Positions 51,103 through 59,704 of a stretch of DNA of 64,000 nt are shown here, one piece after another; position 1 is the stretch's first letter; each line of letters starts with the position of its first letter. Origin of the DNA: Spirochaetota bacterium (GTDB taxonomy: Bacteria; Spirochaetota; UBA4802; JAKQUI01). Location of the stretch: assembly GCA_029562645.1 (NCBI GenBank), contig JAKQUI010000077.1:300625-364624 (forward strand), read 5' to 3'. The notes beneath the pieces were generated by a model. The model did not search any database. It worked only from the letters and a program-made list of their open reading frames with translations, and was not told the DNA's origin. Made by a program: the position numbers and the translations under genes.

Positions 51103-52108
51103 GGATCATACCTCCGTTTTTCAGTTTGAGGACGGCCTCGCGGACTTCGGGATGCTCGATGGCGTCGATCTCGGCGTTGCTCGCCAGGGTGTGCGTGAAG
51201 ATGCCCCGCTTTCCGTAATCGGGAAACACGGGCTCGGTGCAGCCAATGCAGCCGGCGCCGCAGTTGGTGCAGGTGTTCACGCCTCCCAGCCATTTCCGGA
51301 CCGGGATATCGCAGCCGCTGTCCATGCCCAGGCAGCCCAGATTGTACAGGCATCCGGGATCGCCCCAGCGTTTCGCGTACACGCCGCGCTTGTAGTCCTC
51401 GAGGCGCTCGCAGTTCTCGTGGACCGTTTTGCCGAAATACATCGTGGGGCGACGGTACTCGTCAAGTTCGGGAACGCCCGAAAGAAGCACGTGGAGCAGC
51501 GTGCCGATCATCCAGTTCGGGTGCGGGGGGCATCCGGGCACGTTCACAACGTCGGCGCGGATATCCTTCAGATACTCGGCGAGTCCCACGGCGCCGGTTG
51601 GGTTGTCCTTGGTCACGCGGTCCTTCGCCGCGGGGATGCCGCCATAGGTCGCGCAGGTCCCGACGGCGACCACGGCCTTGGCGTTGGCGCCCAGCTTCCG
51701 GGTCCACTCGGCGATGCCGATGTGCTTGCCTTTGACGACTCCCACGGTGCAGTACTCAGCCGCCTTGGTGGGGATCGAGCCCTCGAGGATGAGTACGAAA
51801 TCCTTCCGCTGTTTCGCGGCCGCGTCGGCCAGGACGCTCACCGCCACGTCGCCCGTGCCGCCCATGACGGTCTGGTGAAAGTTGAGGCTGATGTGTTCGG
51901 TGATGACCGAGGCGATGCCCGGCTTCGCCGTATTGAGCAGCGACACGGAACAGCCCGAACACGATTGTCCCTGCAGCCAGATTACGTTGGTGCGCGCCGC
52001 CGCCTTTTCGATCATTTTCTGGCAACCATGGATGAACACGCCGGGGAAGGCGTAGATCGCCGCGGCACCGCCCATGAGTTTCAGGAATTCGCGTCTGCTG
52101 ATCGTCAT
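51095..52108 (-). CDS. [NiFe]-hydrogenase small subunit with Tat signal
   Basis: 337 residues. The Tat signal SRREFLKLMGG exports the folded heterodimer. Fe-S ligands: proximal cluster in WLQGQSCSGCSVSLLN with GCPPHPNW; medial and distal in the C-terminal NTCTNCGAGCIGCTEPVFPD region. There is no C-terminal membrane anchor, so electrons probably pass to the lipoprotein tetraheme cytochrome rather than to a cytochrome b. It is 12 bp downstream of the protease gene and overlaps the large-subunit gene by 8 bp. Confidence 0.95.
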   Translation of the reverse strand: MTISRREFLKLMGGAAAIYAFPGVFIHGCQKMIEKAAARTNVIWLQGQSCSGCSVSLLNTAKPGIASVITEHISLNFHQTVMGGTGDVAVSVLADAAAKQRKDFVLILEGSIPTKAAEYCTVGVVKGKHIGIAEWTRKLGANAKAVVAVGTCATYGGIPAAKDRVTKDNPTGAVGLAEYLKDIRADVVNVPGCPPHPNWMIGTLLHVLLSGVPELDEYRRPTMYFGKTVHENCERLEDYKRGVYAKRWGDPGCLYNLGCLGMDSGCDIPVRKWLGGVNTCTNCGAGCIGCTEPVFPDYGKRGIFTHTLASNAEIDAIEHPEVREAVLKLKNGGMIHG

Positions 52109-52120
52109 AGAGATCCTCCG

Positions 52121-52579
52121 TTATGTGGTGGTAACTGCGTCAAAAACCTGCTCCAGCACCCGTGGGAGCGCCTGTCGCACCGGTTCCGTAATGCCAATGT
52201 CAATGCTGGCGATGTCCTCGGGGACCACGCCGATGATCTCGATCGCCGGCAGCTCGCCCTCGATGCGGAGCATCTGCACGATGGTGCCGATCCCGGCGTC
52301 GTGAAGCGAAAACAGCGGCGCGCCCGTCAGGCGCTCGGCGGGAAAGCGGAACACGCTCCCGGCCGGCGCGTCGGCGCGCAGGGCGTCGATGAACACGATT
52401 TTGCGGCGGCCCTTCATGGCCGGGATGAGGTCGTATCCGGCCGTGCCCCCGTCGAGGAACTCGACCGATCGGGGAAAGCGCGAGTGCTCGCTCTCGAGAT
52501 AGGCGATGGCGTGAACGCCCAGCCCCTCGTCCCGTTGCAGGATGTTTCCCACGCCGACGACCAACACGTCTTTCTTCAC
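52121..52579 (-). CDS. hydrogenase maturation endopeptidase (HycI/HybD-type)
   Basis: About 152 residues from the GTG at 52579, one base after the stop of the cytochrome gene (TGA C GTG), so translation is probably coupled. Family motifs are VVGVGNILQRDEGLGVHAI (nickel-binding Glu) and FLDGGTAGYDLIPAM (Asp), with a His in SLHDAG. It cleaves the C-terminal extension of the large subunit after nickel insertion. The gene lies between the cytochrome and small-subunit genes, which is an uncommon order. The frame also runs upstream to 52639 (ATG) inside the cytochrome gene, less likely. Confidence 0.9.
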   Translation of the reverse strand: MKKDVLVVGVGNILQRDEGLGVHAIAYLESEHSRFPRSVEFLDGGTAGYDLIPAMKGRRKIVFIDALRADAPAGSVFRFPAERLTGAPLFSLHDAGIGTIVQMLRIEGELPAIEIIGVVPEDIASIDIGITEPVRQALPRVLEQVFDAVTTT

Positions 52580-52580
52580 G

Positions 52581-52970
52581 TCAGTGGCACCGCATGCATT
52601 TTTCGCGCACCGGCTGGCGCGCATTATGGCAGTCCTCACAGAGCCCGTGCATCACCCGGAATCCCTTTACGCCGGTGTGGCATCCGGGCGCCGCGCAGGT
52701 CTTGATCCGATCGTCGTTTCCCTTCTTGTGGTGACAGGCCTCGCAGCCGATCCCGTGCTCCTCGTGGACTCGGTGCGACATCTTGACCGTACCCACCAGG
52801 GCGCGCATCGGCGCGCCGTCGGCCTTGGTCGCGTGGGCGGTCACCTTGGTGATTGATACGACGTCCCGGGGCTTGTCGACGCCCGATTCGCGGGGGTCCC
52901 TGCCGCACGAAAGGATGAGAAACGGAATAAGCAGCATGATGACGGCGGGTGTCGGATTCATGGCTTTCAC
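52581..52970 (-). CDS. tetraheme cytochrome c3-like lipoprotein, hydrogenase partner
   Basis: 129 residues from the GTG at 52970, with AGGAGG upstream. Lipobox ILSC (Cys22). Heme motifs CEACH (76-80), CAAPGCH (CX4CH, 92-98), CEDCH (111-115) and CMRCH (125-129, ending the protein). The CX4CH site is typical of class III cytochromes c3. Anchored to the membrane outer face, it would receive electrons from the periplasmic hydrogenase. It heads the four-gene hydrogenase operon. No ccm/ccs genes adjoin, though CcsA/ResB-like genes lie at 59-60.5 kb. Confidence 0.92.
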   Translation of the reverse strand: MKAMNPTPAVIMLLIPFLILSCGRDPRESGVDKPRDVVSITKVTAHATKADGAPMRALVGTVKMSHRVHEEHGIGCEACHHKKGNDDRIKTCAAPGCHTGVKGFRVMHGLCEDCHNARQPVREKCMRCH

Positions 52971-53223
52971 GCAGGGCCTCCTGTGTTACTCACGGTTCTC
53001 GGTGTTGTGAAGGTGGTGGCAATGTGCTTAAATGAGCACGATCAACAATGCATATGACCTGATTGTCGAGTCAATCAAAAAGTATCTAAATATTACAAAT
53101 AATTACAAAAAGAAACCTATAAACGCACGACCGGCCAGCATGGACTGGATCCGGAAGCTGTTGCACCGGAATGTAGTGACCGATGGCGATCAGTGAAGGG
53201 TGGGGCGACAGTCGACGACGGAT

Positions 53224-54144
53224 TTACTGTGTGCTCGAATACCGGATCTTCCCGGAGCCGCCGAAGTCGTAATTGCCGAGCTTCTCGACGCGCGCGCGGA
53301 ATTCGGCGGACTTGAGAGTGTCGATGAAGGCCTGGACCTCTTTCTTGAAGAAGACGTCCTGGCATAGGATCATATCGAAGCTCTCGCTGATGACCGGCGC
53401 GAAACGCAGGCCCATGAAGCTCGATATGGCCCGCGTCGCGAGCCCGATATCGGCCGCGCCCGAGAGGATGGCGAGGCCCACCTCGAGATGGGTGTACACC
53501 TCGTCCGCGTAACCGGCCACCTTCCGCGTATCGATCCCTTCCGTTTTGAAGAAATGGTCCGCGACCAGGCGCGTGCCCGCTCCCGGCTGCCGGTTGATGA
53601 ATCGCAATCCTCCCTCGGCGATTGCCGCGAAATCGGGCTTTTTCACCGGGCAGTCGGCGCGAAAGACGAGCCCCAACTCGCGCTGGAACAGGTGAACAAT
53701 CGCGATCTTCTCGTCGTTGAGCGCGCGGGTGATGTCCGCGACCCGCGACGCGCCGTCGGCGGGGTCGTTGAGGTGGCACCAGGCGATATCGGTGTTTCGT
53801 TCCGCGAGAAGACGCAGGCCCTCGGTGCTGCCGGTGGTGGCCGAAAAGATATAGAGGTCCGGGTGCGTCTGCTTGAGGGTGTGCAGCAGGAGGTCAAGGA
53901 CGGGGTCGTTGCTGCCGGCGGCAAGCAGGTGTTCGAAGGGACGCGGCGCGCGGGCGGCGGCCGGCACGCGGCCCTCGAGCGAATGCGTTTCGATCCACTC
54001 GTCGATCAGGTGTTTCGGAAAAATCCATTTCCCGGTGATCCGGGTGCCGGGGAGCCGGTTCGCCTTGATGAGGGCATACACCTGCTTCTCGTGGATGCCG
54101 AGGTACTCGGCGAGTTCGCGCGTGTTCATCAGTTCGCTGGACAT
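53224..54144 (-). CDS. HTH regulator with periplasmic-binding-protein-like (PBP) sensing domain
   Basis: 306 residues from the ATG at 54144 (CAGGAGCG upstream). The N-terminal ~55 residues are a MerR/excisionase-type HTH (NTRELAEYLGIHEKQVYALI KANRLPG, then WIFPKHLIDEW). The remainder (~80-300) is a PBP fold of the ModE/molybdopterin-regulator and TupA-like type: LYIFSATTGSTEGLRLLAE, FINRQPGAGTRLVADHFF, then ILSGAADIGLATRAISSF. Proteins of this kind sense tungstate/molybdate or related oxyanions in the cytoplasm. It is 254 bp upstream of the hydrogenase operon on the same strand and might regulate it or the Mop/TupA genes at 62.6-63.7 kb. Confidence 0.88.
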   Translation of the reverse strand: MSSELMNTRELAEYLGIHEKQVYALIKANRLPGTRITGKWIFPKHLIDEWIETHSLEGRVPAAARAPRPFEHLLAAGSNDPVLDLLLHTLKQTHPDLYIFSATTGSTEGLRLLAERNTDIAWCHLNDPADGASRVADITRALNDEKIAIVHLFQRELGLVFRADCPVKKPDFAAIAEGGLRFINRQPGAGTRLVADHFFKTEGIDTRKVAGYADEVYTHLEVGLAILSGAADIGLATRAISSFMGLRFAPVISESFDMILCQDVFFKKEVQAFIDTLKSAEFRARVEKLGNYDFGGSGKIRYSSTQ

Positions 54145-54310
54145 GGTTCGCTCCTGGGTATGTCCAGTCTGTTGCGGAAAAAAGGTTTTCGTCAATACAA
54201 AATAGTACGGCTACGGCGTTATCCGCCGCCAGCCGGCAGGACGCGCTCCCCATCACGGCCACCGCAGCGGGGGGTGATGGGGTTTTGAAACGCGACGGAA
54301 TCGCGGAGCG

Positions 54311-54982
54311 CTATTTTCGCGCGAATTCCAGGTAGTGCTGGTCGGGCAGGAAGTCCAGGTCTTTGACGAGCCGCATGCCCGCCTTCGCGAACTCGGCGAC
54401 GATGACCTCCTTGGGAATCCTGAAGTGCTTCGGCGGCCCTGCTTTCGCCTCCATGCGGCTGTCCACGATGACGATGCGCCCCGCTTTTTTAAGCGCTGGC
54501 ACGATGGACCGCACATACGCGGGGCGGTTCTCAATGTGGTGATAGGTGTTGCACATGAAGATGACCGTGAACCCGGCCCGGGGAAGCGCCGGCGCGCTAG
54601 GGGCCACCAGTTCCGCGTGGTAATTGGCATAGCCCAGTTTTTTCGCATCGGCGCGCATGTATTCCACCATGCCCCGTTCGACGTCGTAGCCGATGGCCAC
54701 GCCCCGCGGGGCAACGGCCTTCGCGATCCGCCGCGTGAAATAGCCCGTCCCCGCGCCGATGTCGGCGACTGTGTCCCCGTCCTTCAGGCCCATCGCGCGT
54801 ACCACCTCGTCCGGTTTCTGCCAGGTGATGCGTGCCGGGTCCTCGAAGCGTTTCTCGTAGGATTCGATATTGGCGAAGGAATGGTTACGGTGCTTTGGCA
54901 TGTCATTTCCATGGCTGCACGATGCTATGATAAGCGCTATCAGTGCGAGCGGCAGCAAGAGATGAAAAGAGCTTCGAATCAT
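54311..54982 (-). CDS. lipoprotein with SAM-dependent methyltransferase domain
   Basis: 223 residues from the ATG at 54982 (CGAGGTG upstream); the longer frame to 55042 lacks a ribosome site. Signal peptide with a lipobox LIIASC. The class I methyltransferase core is intact: VADIGAGTGYFTRRIA (motif I), IGYDVERGMVEYM (acidic loop), FMCNTYHHIENRP (motif IV) and IVIVDSRME. Methylases with export signals are an odd but recurring type in environmental genomes; SAM is not expected outside, so either the signal is not used or the fold has another role. Adjacent to, but not obviously co-transcribed with, the PBP regulator. Confidence 0.85.
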   Translation of the reverse strand: MIRSSFHLLLPLALIALIIASCSHGNDMPKHRNHSFANIESYEKRFEDPARITWQKPDEVVRAMGLKDGDTVADIGAGTGYFTRRIAKAVAPRGVAIGYDVERGMVEYMRADAKKLGYANYHAELVAPSAPALPRAGFTVIFMCNTYHHIENRPAYVRSIVPALKKAGRIVIVDSRMEAKAGPPKHFRIPKEVIVAEFAKAGMRLVKDLDFLPDQHYLEFARK

Positions 54983-55260
54983 AGGGGGCACCTCGTTGTG
55001 GATAGTAGTTTTCTGGGCCATTAAGAGATGGCAATATCGCAACTGGCAATAAAAAACACAAAAAATTATCCAAATACGTCTTATATTATAATCATTTATA
55101 TTAATATGATTATATTATATTTAATTAAATTTAAAAAAACAATATTTCATGTAATATTCTGTAACTAAATGTAATATTATTCATTGACTCGAAATAATTC
55201 CCATCGAACCATGGCCCATTCACAGAATCAGTTAAATCTAACACAATACAGGTGAATGGC

Positions 55261-57735
55261 ATGAGATCACTTTTCACAACGATGTGCACGCTACTCCTCT
55301 GCGCCGCCTTTTCCATCGCGGCAATCGCGCAGCAGCCCGACGCGCCCGCCGACAGCGGCGACAAGCCCTCCGGCAAAAAGAAAACCAGCGTCTTTACCAT
55401 GGGCGAGATCGTGGTCACGGAGCGGGCCATCGCGAACATCGAGCAGATTACGCTGACAACAGACATTAATGACAAAGATATCACCGAACGAGGGGATAAA
55501 ACCCTCGGAGATGCGCTTCGCATGGTTCCCGGCACGAACGTATATCTTTCCAATAAGGGCAGTACGGTGTTCGATCTCTGGGGGCTCCAGCATTCGAAAG
55601 TCGCCATTCTGGTGGATGGCCTTCCCTTTGAGGACGTCTATGGCGGCGGCGGTGGGGATATCTCGAAAATCCCGATGCATGGCGTTTCGAACATTATCGT
55701 GAACCGCGGTATTTCATCTGCGCTGTATGGAACCATGGGACTCATCGGTTCCATCAACGTTATCTCGAAAAAACCCGAGGCGATGTTCACGCAGATCAAT
55801 GCGGAGTACGGTCAGCATGACAATTATTCCATGGGTATCGCACACGGGGCGCCCGTGGGAAACCTGTACTATATGGTAACGGCCGGATATACGAATTCCT
55901 CCGGTTATGAGATATCGCAGCGCCTTACCCGCGAACGCCGCGAGGGATGGTTCAATAAGCTGGTGCAGTACAAGATGTATTTCCCGACGCTTACTGTTGA
56001 TGACATCAAACTCGACGCGGCCGATCGCTATCTGAACGATAGCGGGCGCTGGTCGGAGAACACCTATCAGAAGTATTATGCTTCCCTCAAGATCGGGTAC
56101 AATGTGACGAAGGAGATCGAGGTCGGGGTGTCTTCCAATTACGTTCTCAATCAGCAGCATTCAAGTTATTTCATGTCGAATACAACATTGAGTTTTACGC
56201 CGGTTTCAAATCAAAATACAGGTCAGTGGTACAGAGGCGGTGCTCCGTTTAACGCAGCTTCATATCAGACCGATTCAAGTAGTGCGATGTTCAGGAATAA
56301 CGTGTTCGTCTGGCCTGAAGACTCGCGTTATTCGGTCATGCCGTATCTCAAAATGGATTACGGCGATTTCATGTTGCGAGCCAATATGTTTTATGTGCAT
56401 GCCGTCAATAAAACGGAGGCGTTCGCAAATCAGCAATACGCTACTAATCAATTCCCGACGAGTCAGTATTATTGGTCTCCAACGCCACTACCAGCAAAAT
56501 GGTCAAGTATTCAGAGATCGTTCACATCAACATGGATCGATACCTCGTATGGTATAAATATCCAACCGTCGTACAAGTTTGCGAAATGGAACCGGCTCTC
56601 CGGCGCGATCATGGTCCGCAACGACATGCATGATGAGCGCGAGCAGGCACTGTATGACGACGAAACCGAAAATCTGAGCGCGACCCAGAAGTATTGGTGG
56701 ATCAACGGCATGGAGGAATACGAAACCAAGCAAATGGAAGCGATGTACCTAACGGTGGCAGTCGAGGACGAGATGAAATTCGACACACCAGCAGGAAATC
56801 TCGCGCTCACGTTCGGAATATCGTACGACGCCATGGACCTGCGGAAATTCCAGGCGGTGACGACCGATTCGGCCATCATGTTTAATCGGTTGGATAATAT
56901 CGATCTGCCCGATGATCGCGGAACGACATGGAAAACGGCAACGCGCGATTCATACAATCCCGTCGCCGGATTGCTCTATGAGCCGGTTAAGGATTTCGTG
57001 AAACTCCGTGCGGCATACGCTTCAAAAACGGAGTTCCCGAACCTTGGCGTGTATGCGTCAAATCAAACGGCGCATATCGATTACAATGTAAAACCGGAAA
57101 AGGCGACCAATATGAGTGGCGGTCTTGAGCTTTTATTCCTCAAGAATACCATCAGCCTGCGCGGGGATTATTTCTATACGCAGTTTAAGGACAAGATTGA
57201 GCGCATTCTGGATCCCACCATTTCTTCGAATCGCCACTACCGAAACCTGTCGAGCGTGGTCATACAGGGGTATGAAGCGGCCGCACGCGTTACGCTTCCC
57301 AAGGTTGTCGATTTCATGACGAACGACCTGAACTTTACCTATGTGCACCTGCATACGATCAATTACGACGAATCCTATATTTCGAAGGGAGATCGGATCG
57401 AAAAAACGCCCGAACACCAGTATATGGCCGAGCTCAGAACAAAGTTCACATCGGGCACCGGTATCAACATCTGGGGCCAGCATACCGTGAATCAGATGGT
57501 GTATGTGATGAGCGGGCTTCCCCCATCAGGCACCAATAACAAGTACACGACCTCGTGGTACACAAAGGCTTATCTCCACGACCCGTTTTTCCTCAACATC
57601 CGCATCTCCCAGAAGATCATGGAGAATTTCGAGGTCTATGTGATGTGCAAGAACGTGCTAGACGACTACCAGGCCGATGCGCTCAACCCGGGGCCGGGAC
57701 GCATGTTCTACTTCGGCGGCAGCGGCGAGTTCTAG
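55261..57735 (+). CDS. TonB-dependent outer-membrane receptor
   Basis: 824 residues from the ATG at 55261 (AGGTG upstream); an in-frame GTG lies three codons earlier. Signal peptide then a short charged linker with MGEIVVTERA, a plausible TonB-box-like region. The plug domain (~60-170) has GDKTLGDALRMVPGTNV and DLWGLQHSKVAILVDGLPFEDVYGGG. The C-terminal ~650 residues are a 22-strand barrel, ending GGSGEF (a C-terminal Phe as for outer-membrane insertion). Substrate unknown: heme, cobalamin, metal chelates or oxyanion complexes are all possible. An AT-rich ~280-bp gap lies upstream. The following genes, beyond a strong hairpin, form a putative tetrapyrrole/oxyanion cluster, and a TonB-like protein starts at 63776. 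Confidence 0.93.
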   Translation: MRSLFTTMCTLLLCAAFSIAAIAQQPDAPADSGDKPSGKKKTSVFTMGEIVVTERAIANIEQITLTTDINDKDITERGDKTLGDALRMVPGTNVYLSNKGSTVFDLWGLQHSKVAILVDGLPFEDVYGGGGGDISKIPMHGVSNIIVNRGISSALYGTMGLIGSINVISKKPEAMFTQINAEYGQHDNYSMGIAHGAPVGNLYYMVTAGYTNSSGYEISQRLTRERREGWFNKLVQYKMYFPTLTVDDIKLDAADRYLNDSGRWSENTYQKYYASLKIGYNVTKEIEVGVSSNYVLNQQHSSYFMSNTTLSFTPVSNQNTGQWYRGGAPFNAASYQTDSSSAMFRNNVFVWPEDSRYSVMPYLKMDYGDFMLRANMFYVHAVNKTEAFANQQYATNQFPTSQYYWSPTPLPAKWSSIQRSFTSTWIDTSYGINIQPSYKFAKWNRLSGAIMVRNDMHDEREQALYDDETENLSATQKYWWINGMEEYETKQMEAMYLTVAVEDEMKFDTPAGNLALTFGISYDAMDLRKFQAVTTDSAIMFNRLDNIDLPDDRGTTWKTATRDSYNPVAGLLYEPVKDFVKLRAAYASKTEFPNLGVYASNQTAHIDYNVKPEKATNMSGGLELLFLKNTISLRGDYFYTQFKDKIERILDPTISSNRHYRNLSSVVIQGYEAAARVTLPKVVDFMTNDLNFTYVHLHTINYDESYISKGDRIEKTPEHQYMAELRTKFTSGTGINIWGQHTVNQMVYVMSGLPPSGTNNKYTTSWYTKAYLHDPFFLNIRISQKIMENFEVYVMCKNVLDDYQADALNPGPGRMFYFGGSGEF

Positions 57736-57785
57736 TAGCGCCGTCCATATCAGTAGAGGTGGAAGGTTTTTTACGAGTGTGATCG

Positions 57786-57818
57786 AATCCGCCCCGCGGG
57801 AGTGCCGCGGGGCGGATT
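57786..57818 (+). terminator. strong hairpin after the receptor gene
   Basis: Perfect 14-bp stem AATCCGCCCCGCGG / CCGCGGGGCGGATT, loop GAGTG. There is no T-tract, so it could be a partial terminator that lowers downstream expression relative to the receptor. Confidence 0.6.
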
Positions 57819-57850
57819 AGTATATGCCGCGCGAAAATACAAGGAGAGAG

Positions 57851-58960
57851 ATGATGAAAAAACTGATAACGGACGCTGCACGGGGAGCGGTGTTATATAT
57901 GCTGCTGGCGGCTGTTGCCGGCGCGCTAGTGCCCGGTTGCAGTAAAAGCGATATTGAAATCATGGCGGTTACCGGCGCCACGCCGAGTTACGTGATCGCG
58001 AAGGCGCCCGGCGGCCTCACGCTCGAGGTGAACGGGCTGGTGAAAAGGACGTATTCCTTCACCAGCCGGTCGCTGGCCGCGTTCCCGTCCATGGCGGTGC
58101 GGACCCGCGAGGTCTCGCCCAAGGGCGAATTCGAGGGGGCCTATTTCTATTCGGGCATTCCCCTGGTGCATATCATGGACGGCGTGGCGCCGAAGAAGAC
58201 CGAGAAGTCGCCCTTCGATAAGCCGCTGGACATCATCGTCACCTTTACCGCCGCGAACGGCGCGAAGGCGCGCTTTAGCTACGGCGAGCTCGCGATGGCC
58301 GACGACGCGCATCCGGTCGTGCTCGCGTATCACCGTAAGGAGATCCGGCCGTTCAAGGACGACAAGAAGACCTATAACAAGAACATTCATCGCGAGAACG
58401 TGAAGGGGCTGCGGCTCATCTGTCCGCGCGATTCGAACACCGCGCGCTATCTCGACGACGTGCGCTCCATCACCTTCTCGGAGCCGGACGTGAGCGGCCT
58501 GGATCTCCCGGTTACCAAAAAGGGCGCGAAATGCGTTTCGAAGGGCGTCACCTGCGTCACGGGCGCGGGGAGCGCGCCGGCGGTGTACGCCGGGGTGCCG
58601 AAAATATCGATGGATAATTGGGTGCGCGTGGGACATGGCATGGGTTACAAAGGCATATCGAAGGCCGAAGGATACCGGCTCACCGCGTTTCTCAAGCGAA
58701 ACAACTTCGTGCTCAGTCGCGATCGGTTTTATCTCTTCGTCGGGTGCGATGGATACCGGTGCATTTTTTCCGGTTGGGAGCTGTTCGACAACGAATACGG
58801 CAGTGAGGCGATGCTGATCACTTCAATTGACGGAAAGAAGCCGGCGGAGGGACCCATGCTGGGACCCGTGCGCGATTTCTTTGTCGATCGCGACCTGTGG
58901 GGCTTCACGCACGCCGTGCAGCTGGACGATACCGCGGTAGCCGACGGAGGGAAGAAATGA
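57851..58960 (+). CDS. lipoprotein with two sulfite-oxidase-fold (molybdopterin-like) domains
   Basis: 369 residues from ATG 57851 or 57854 (AAGGAGAGAG upstream). Lipobox ALVPGC. Two domains of the oxidoreductase molybdopterin-binding fold appear: one at ~50-195 (LTLEVNGLVKRTYSFTSRSL; IPLVHIMDGVAP; VVLAYHRKEIRPF) and one at ~255-360 (RLTAFLKRNNF; YLFVGCDGYRCIFSGWELF; PMLGPVRDFF). The catalytic molybdenum-ligand cysteine of true sulfite oxidases is not evident, so it may bind another cofactor. The following genes are CcsA- and ResB-like, in one operon (stop and start overlap). It should lie at the periplasmic face of a membrane. Confidence 0.8.
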   Translation: MMKKLITDAARGAVLYMLLAAVAGALVPGCSKSDIEIMAVTGATPSYVIAKAPGGLTLEVNGLVKRTYSFTSRSLAAFPSMAVRTREVSPKGEFEGAYFYSGIPLVHIMDGVAPKKTEKSPFDKPLDIIVTFTAANGAKARFSYGELAMADDAHPVVLAYHRKEIRPFKDDKKTYNKNIHRENVKGLRLICPRDSNTARYLDDVRSITFSEPDVSGLDLPVTKKGAKCVSKGVTCVTGAGSAPAVYAGVPKISMDNWVRVGHGMGYKGISKAEGYRLTAFLKRNNFVLSRDRFYLFVGCDGYRCIFSGWELFDNEYGSEAMLITSIDGKKPAEGPMLGPVRDFFVDRDLWGFTHAVQLDDTAVADGGKK

Positions 58961-59700
58961 CCATTGGCGCGTTGATCTACGGTGCCGTTGCGCTGTATGC
59001 CATAGGGCTGGTCCTGTATCTCTTGAAACGCGAGCAACTGTCGTTTGGCGCGCTCGGAATCGGGTTTGCGGCGCACACGGCGTATCAAATCTGGCGGGCA
59101 TGGCTGGGCGGCGTGTTTATTCCCAATGGCATGGTGGACGGCGTGTTCCTCCTGCCATGGGCCATCGCGGGGGTCATCATCCTGTTGCGACTTTTCGGCG
59201 ATCGGGGAACGGGCTGGCTCTCGGGGCTCGTGCCGCTGGTCATCTTCGGGGTCTTCGCGCTCGTCTACCCGAAGGGCATGATCCCGCCCACGCCCAACAA
59301 GCTCACGCTGTGGGCGCCGACGTTTTTTTTCACAGAAGCGATCGGGCACGCGTGCTTCTATCTGGGGGCGTGGTACGCGCTGCAGAGCATCATCAACAAG
59401 AGCGAAACGGGCGCGTTTCATATGGTCGTCGTGTGGGGCTTCGTGGCCTACAGCCTCTCGCAGATCGTAGGCGCGATCTGGGCCTACAACGGCTGGGCCA
59501 CCACCTTCCGCTGGGGCTCGCGCCACCTGCAGTCGGCGGTCATCTGGTGCTTTTACGCCACCTATCTTCATTTGCGGTATATGCCGGGATGGGGGATGCG
59601 GGCGCGCGCGCGATACGCCGCTGTGGGGTTTGTCGTCGTTGCGCTGTGCACATTCGGGTCGCACTTGAACGAGATGCGGTTCCCACGGATCGGGGGGTGA
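58957..59700 (+). CDS. CcsA/ResC-like cytochrome c assembly membrane protein
   Basis: About 247 residues from ATG 58957, which overlaps the stop of the preceding lipoprotein gene (AAATGA). Seven to eight hydrophobic helices. The tryptophan-rich signature GAIWAYNGWATTFRWGSRHL ends with WCFYATYLHLRYMPG, matching the WWD-like domain and heme-handling helices of CcsA/ResC/CcmC proteins. Members hold heme through external histidines and attach it to apocytochromes. It is much shorter than a full CcsA-CcsB fusion, so it works with the ResB-like gene next door. Confidence 0.85.
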   Translation: MTIGALIYGAVALYAIGLVLYLLKREQLSFGALGIGFAAHTAYQIWRAWLGGVFIPNGMVDGVFLLPWAIAGVIILLRLFGDRGTGWLSGLVPLVIFGVFALVYPKGMIPPTPNKLTLWAPTFFFTEAIGHACFYLGAWYALQSIINKSETGAFHMVVVWGFVAYSLSQIVGAIWAYNGWATTFRWGSRHLQSAVIWCFYATYLHLRYMPGWGMRARARYAAVGFVVVALCTFGSHLNEMRFPRIGG

Positions 59701-59704
59701 TGTA

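Noticed and set aside
54248..54282. CCCCATCAC/GTGATGGGG hairpin as a terminator for the methyltransferase gene
   Set aside because: The T-run is on the plus strand, opposite to both flanking minus-strand genes, and the loop is long.
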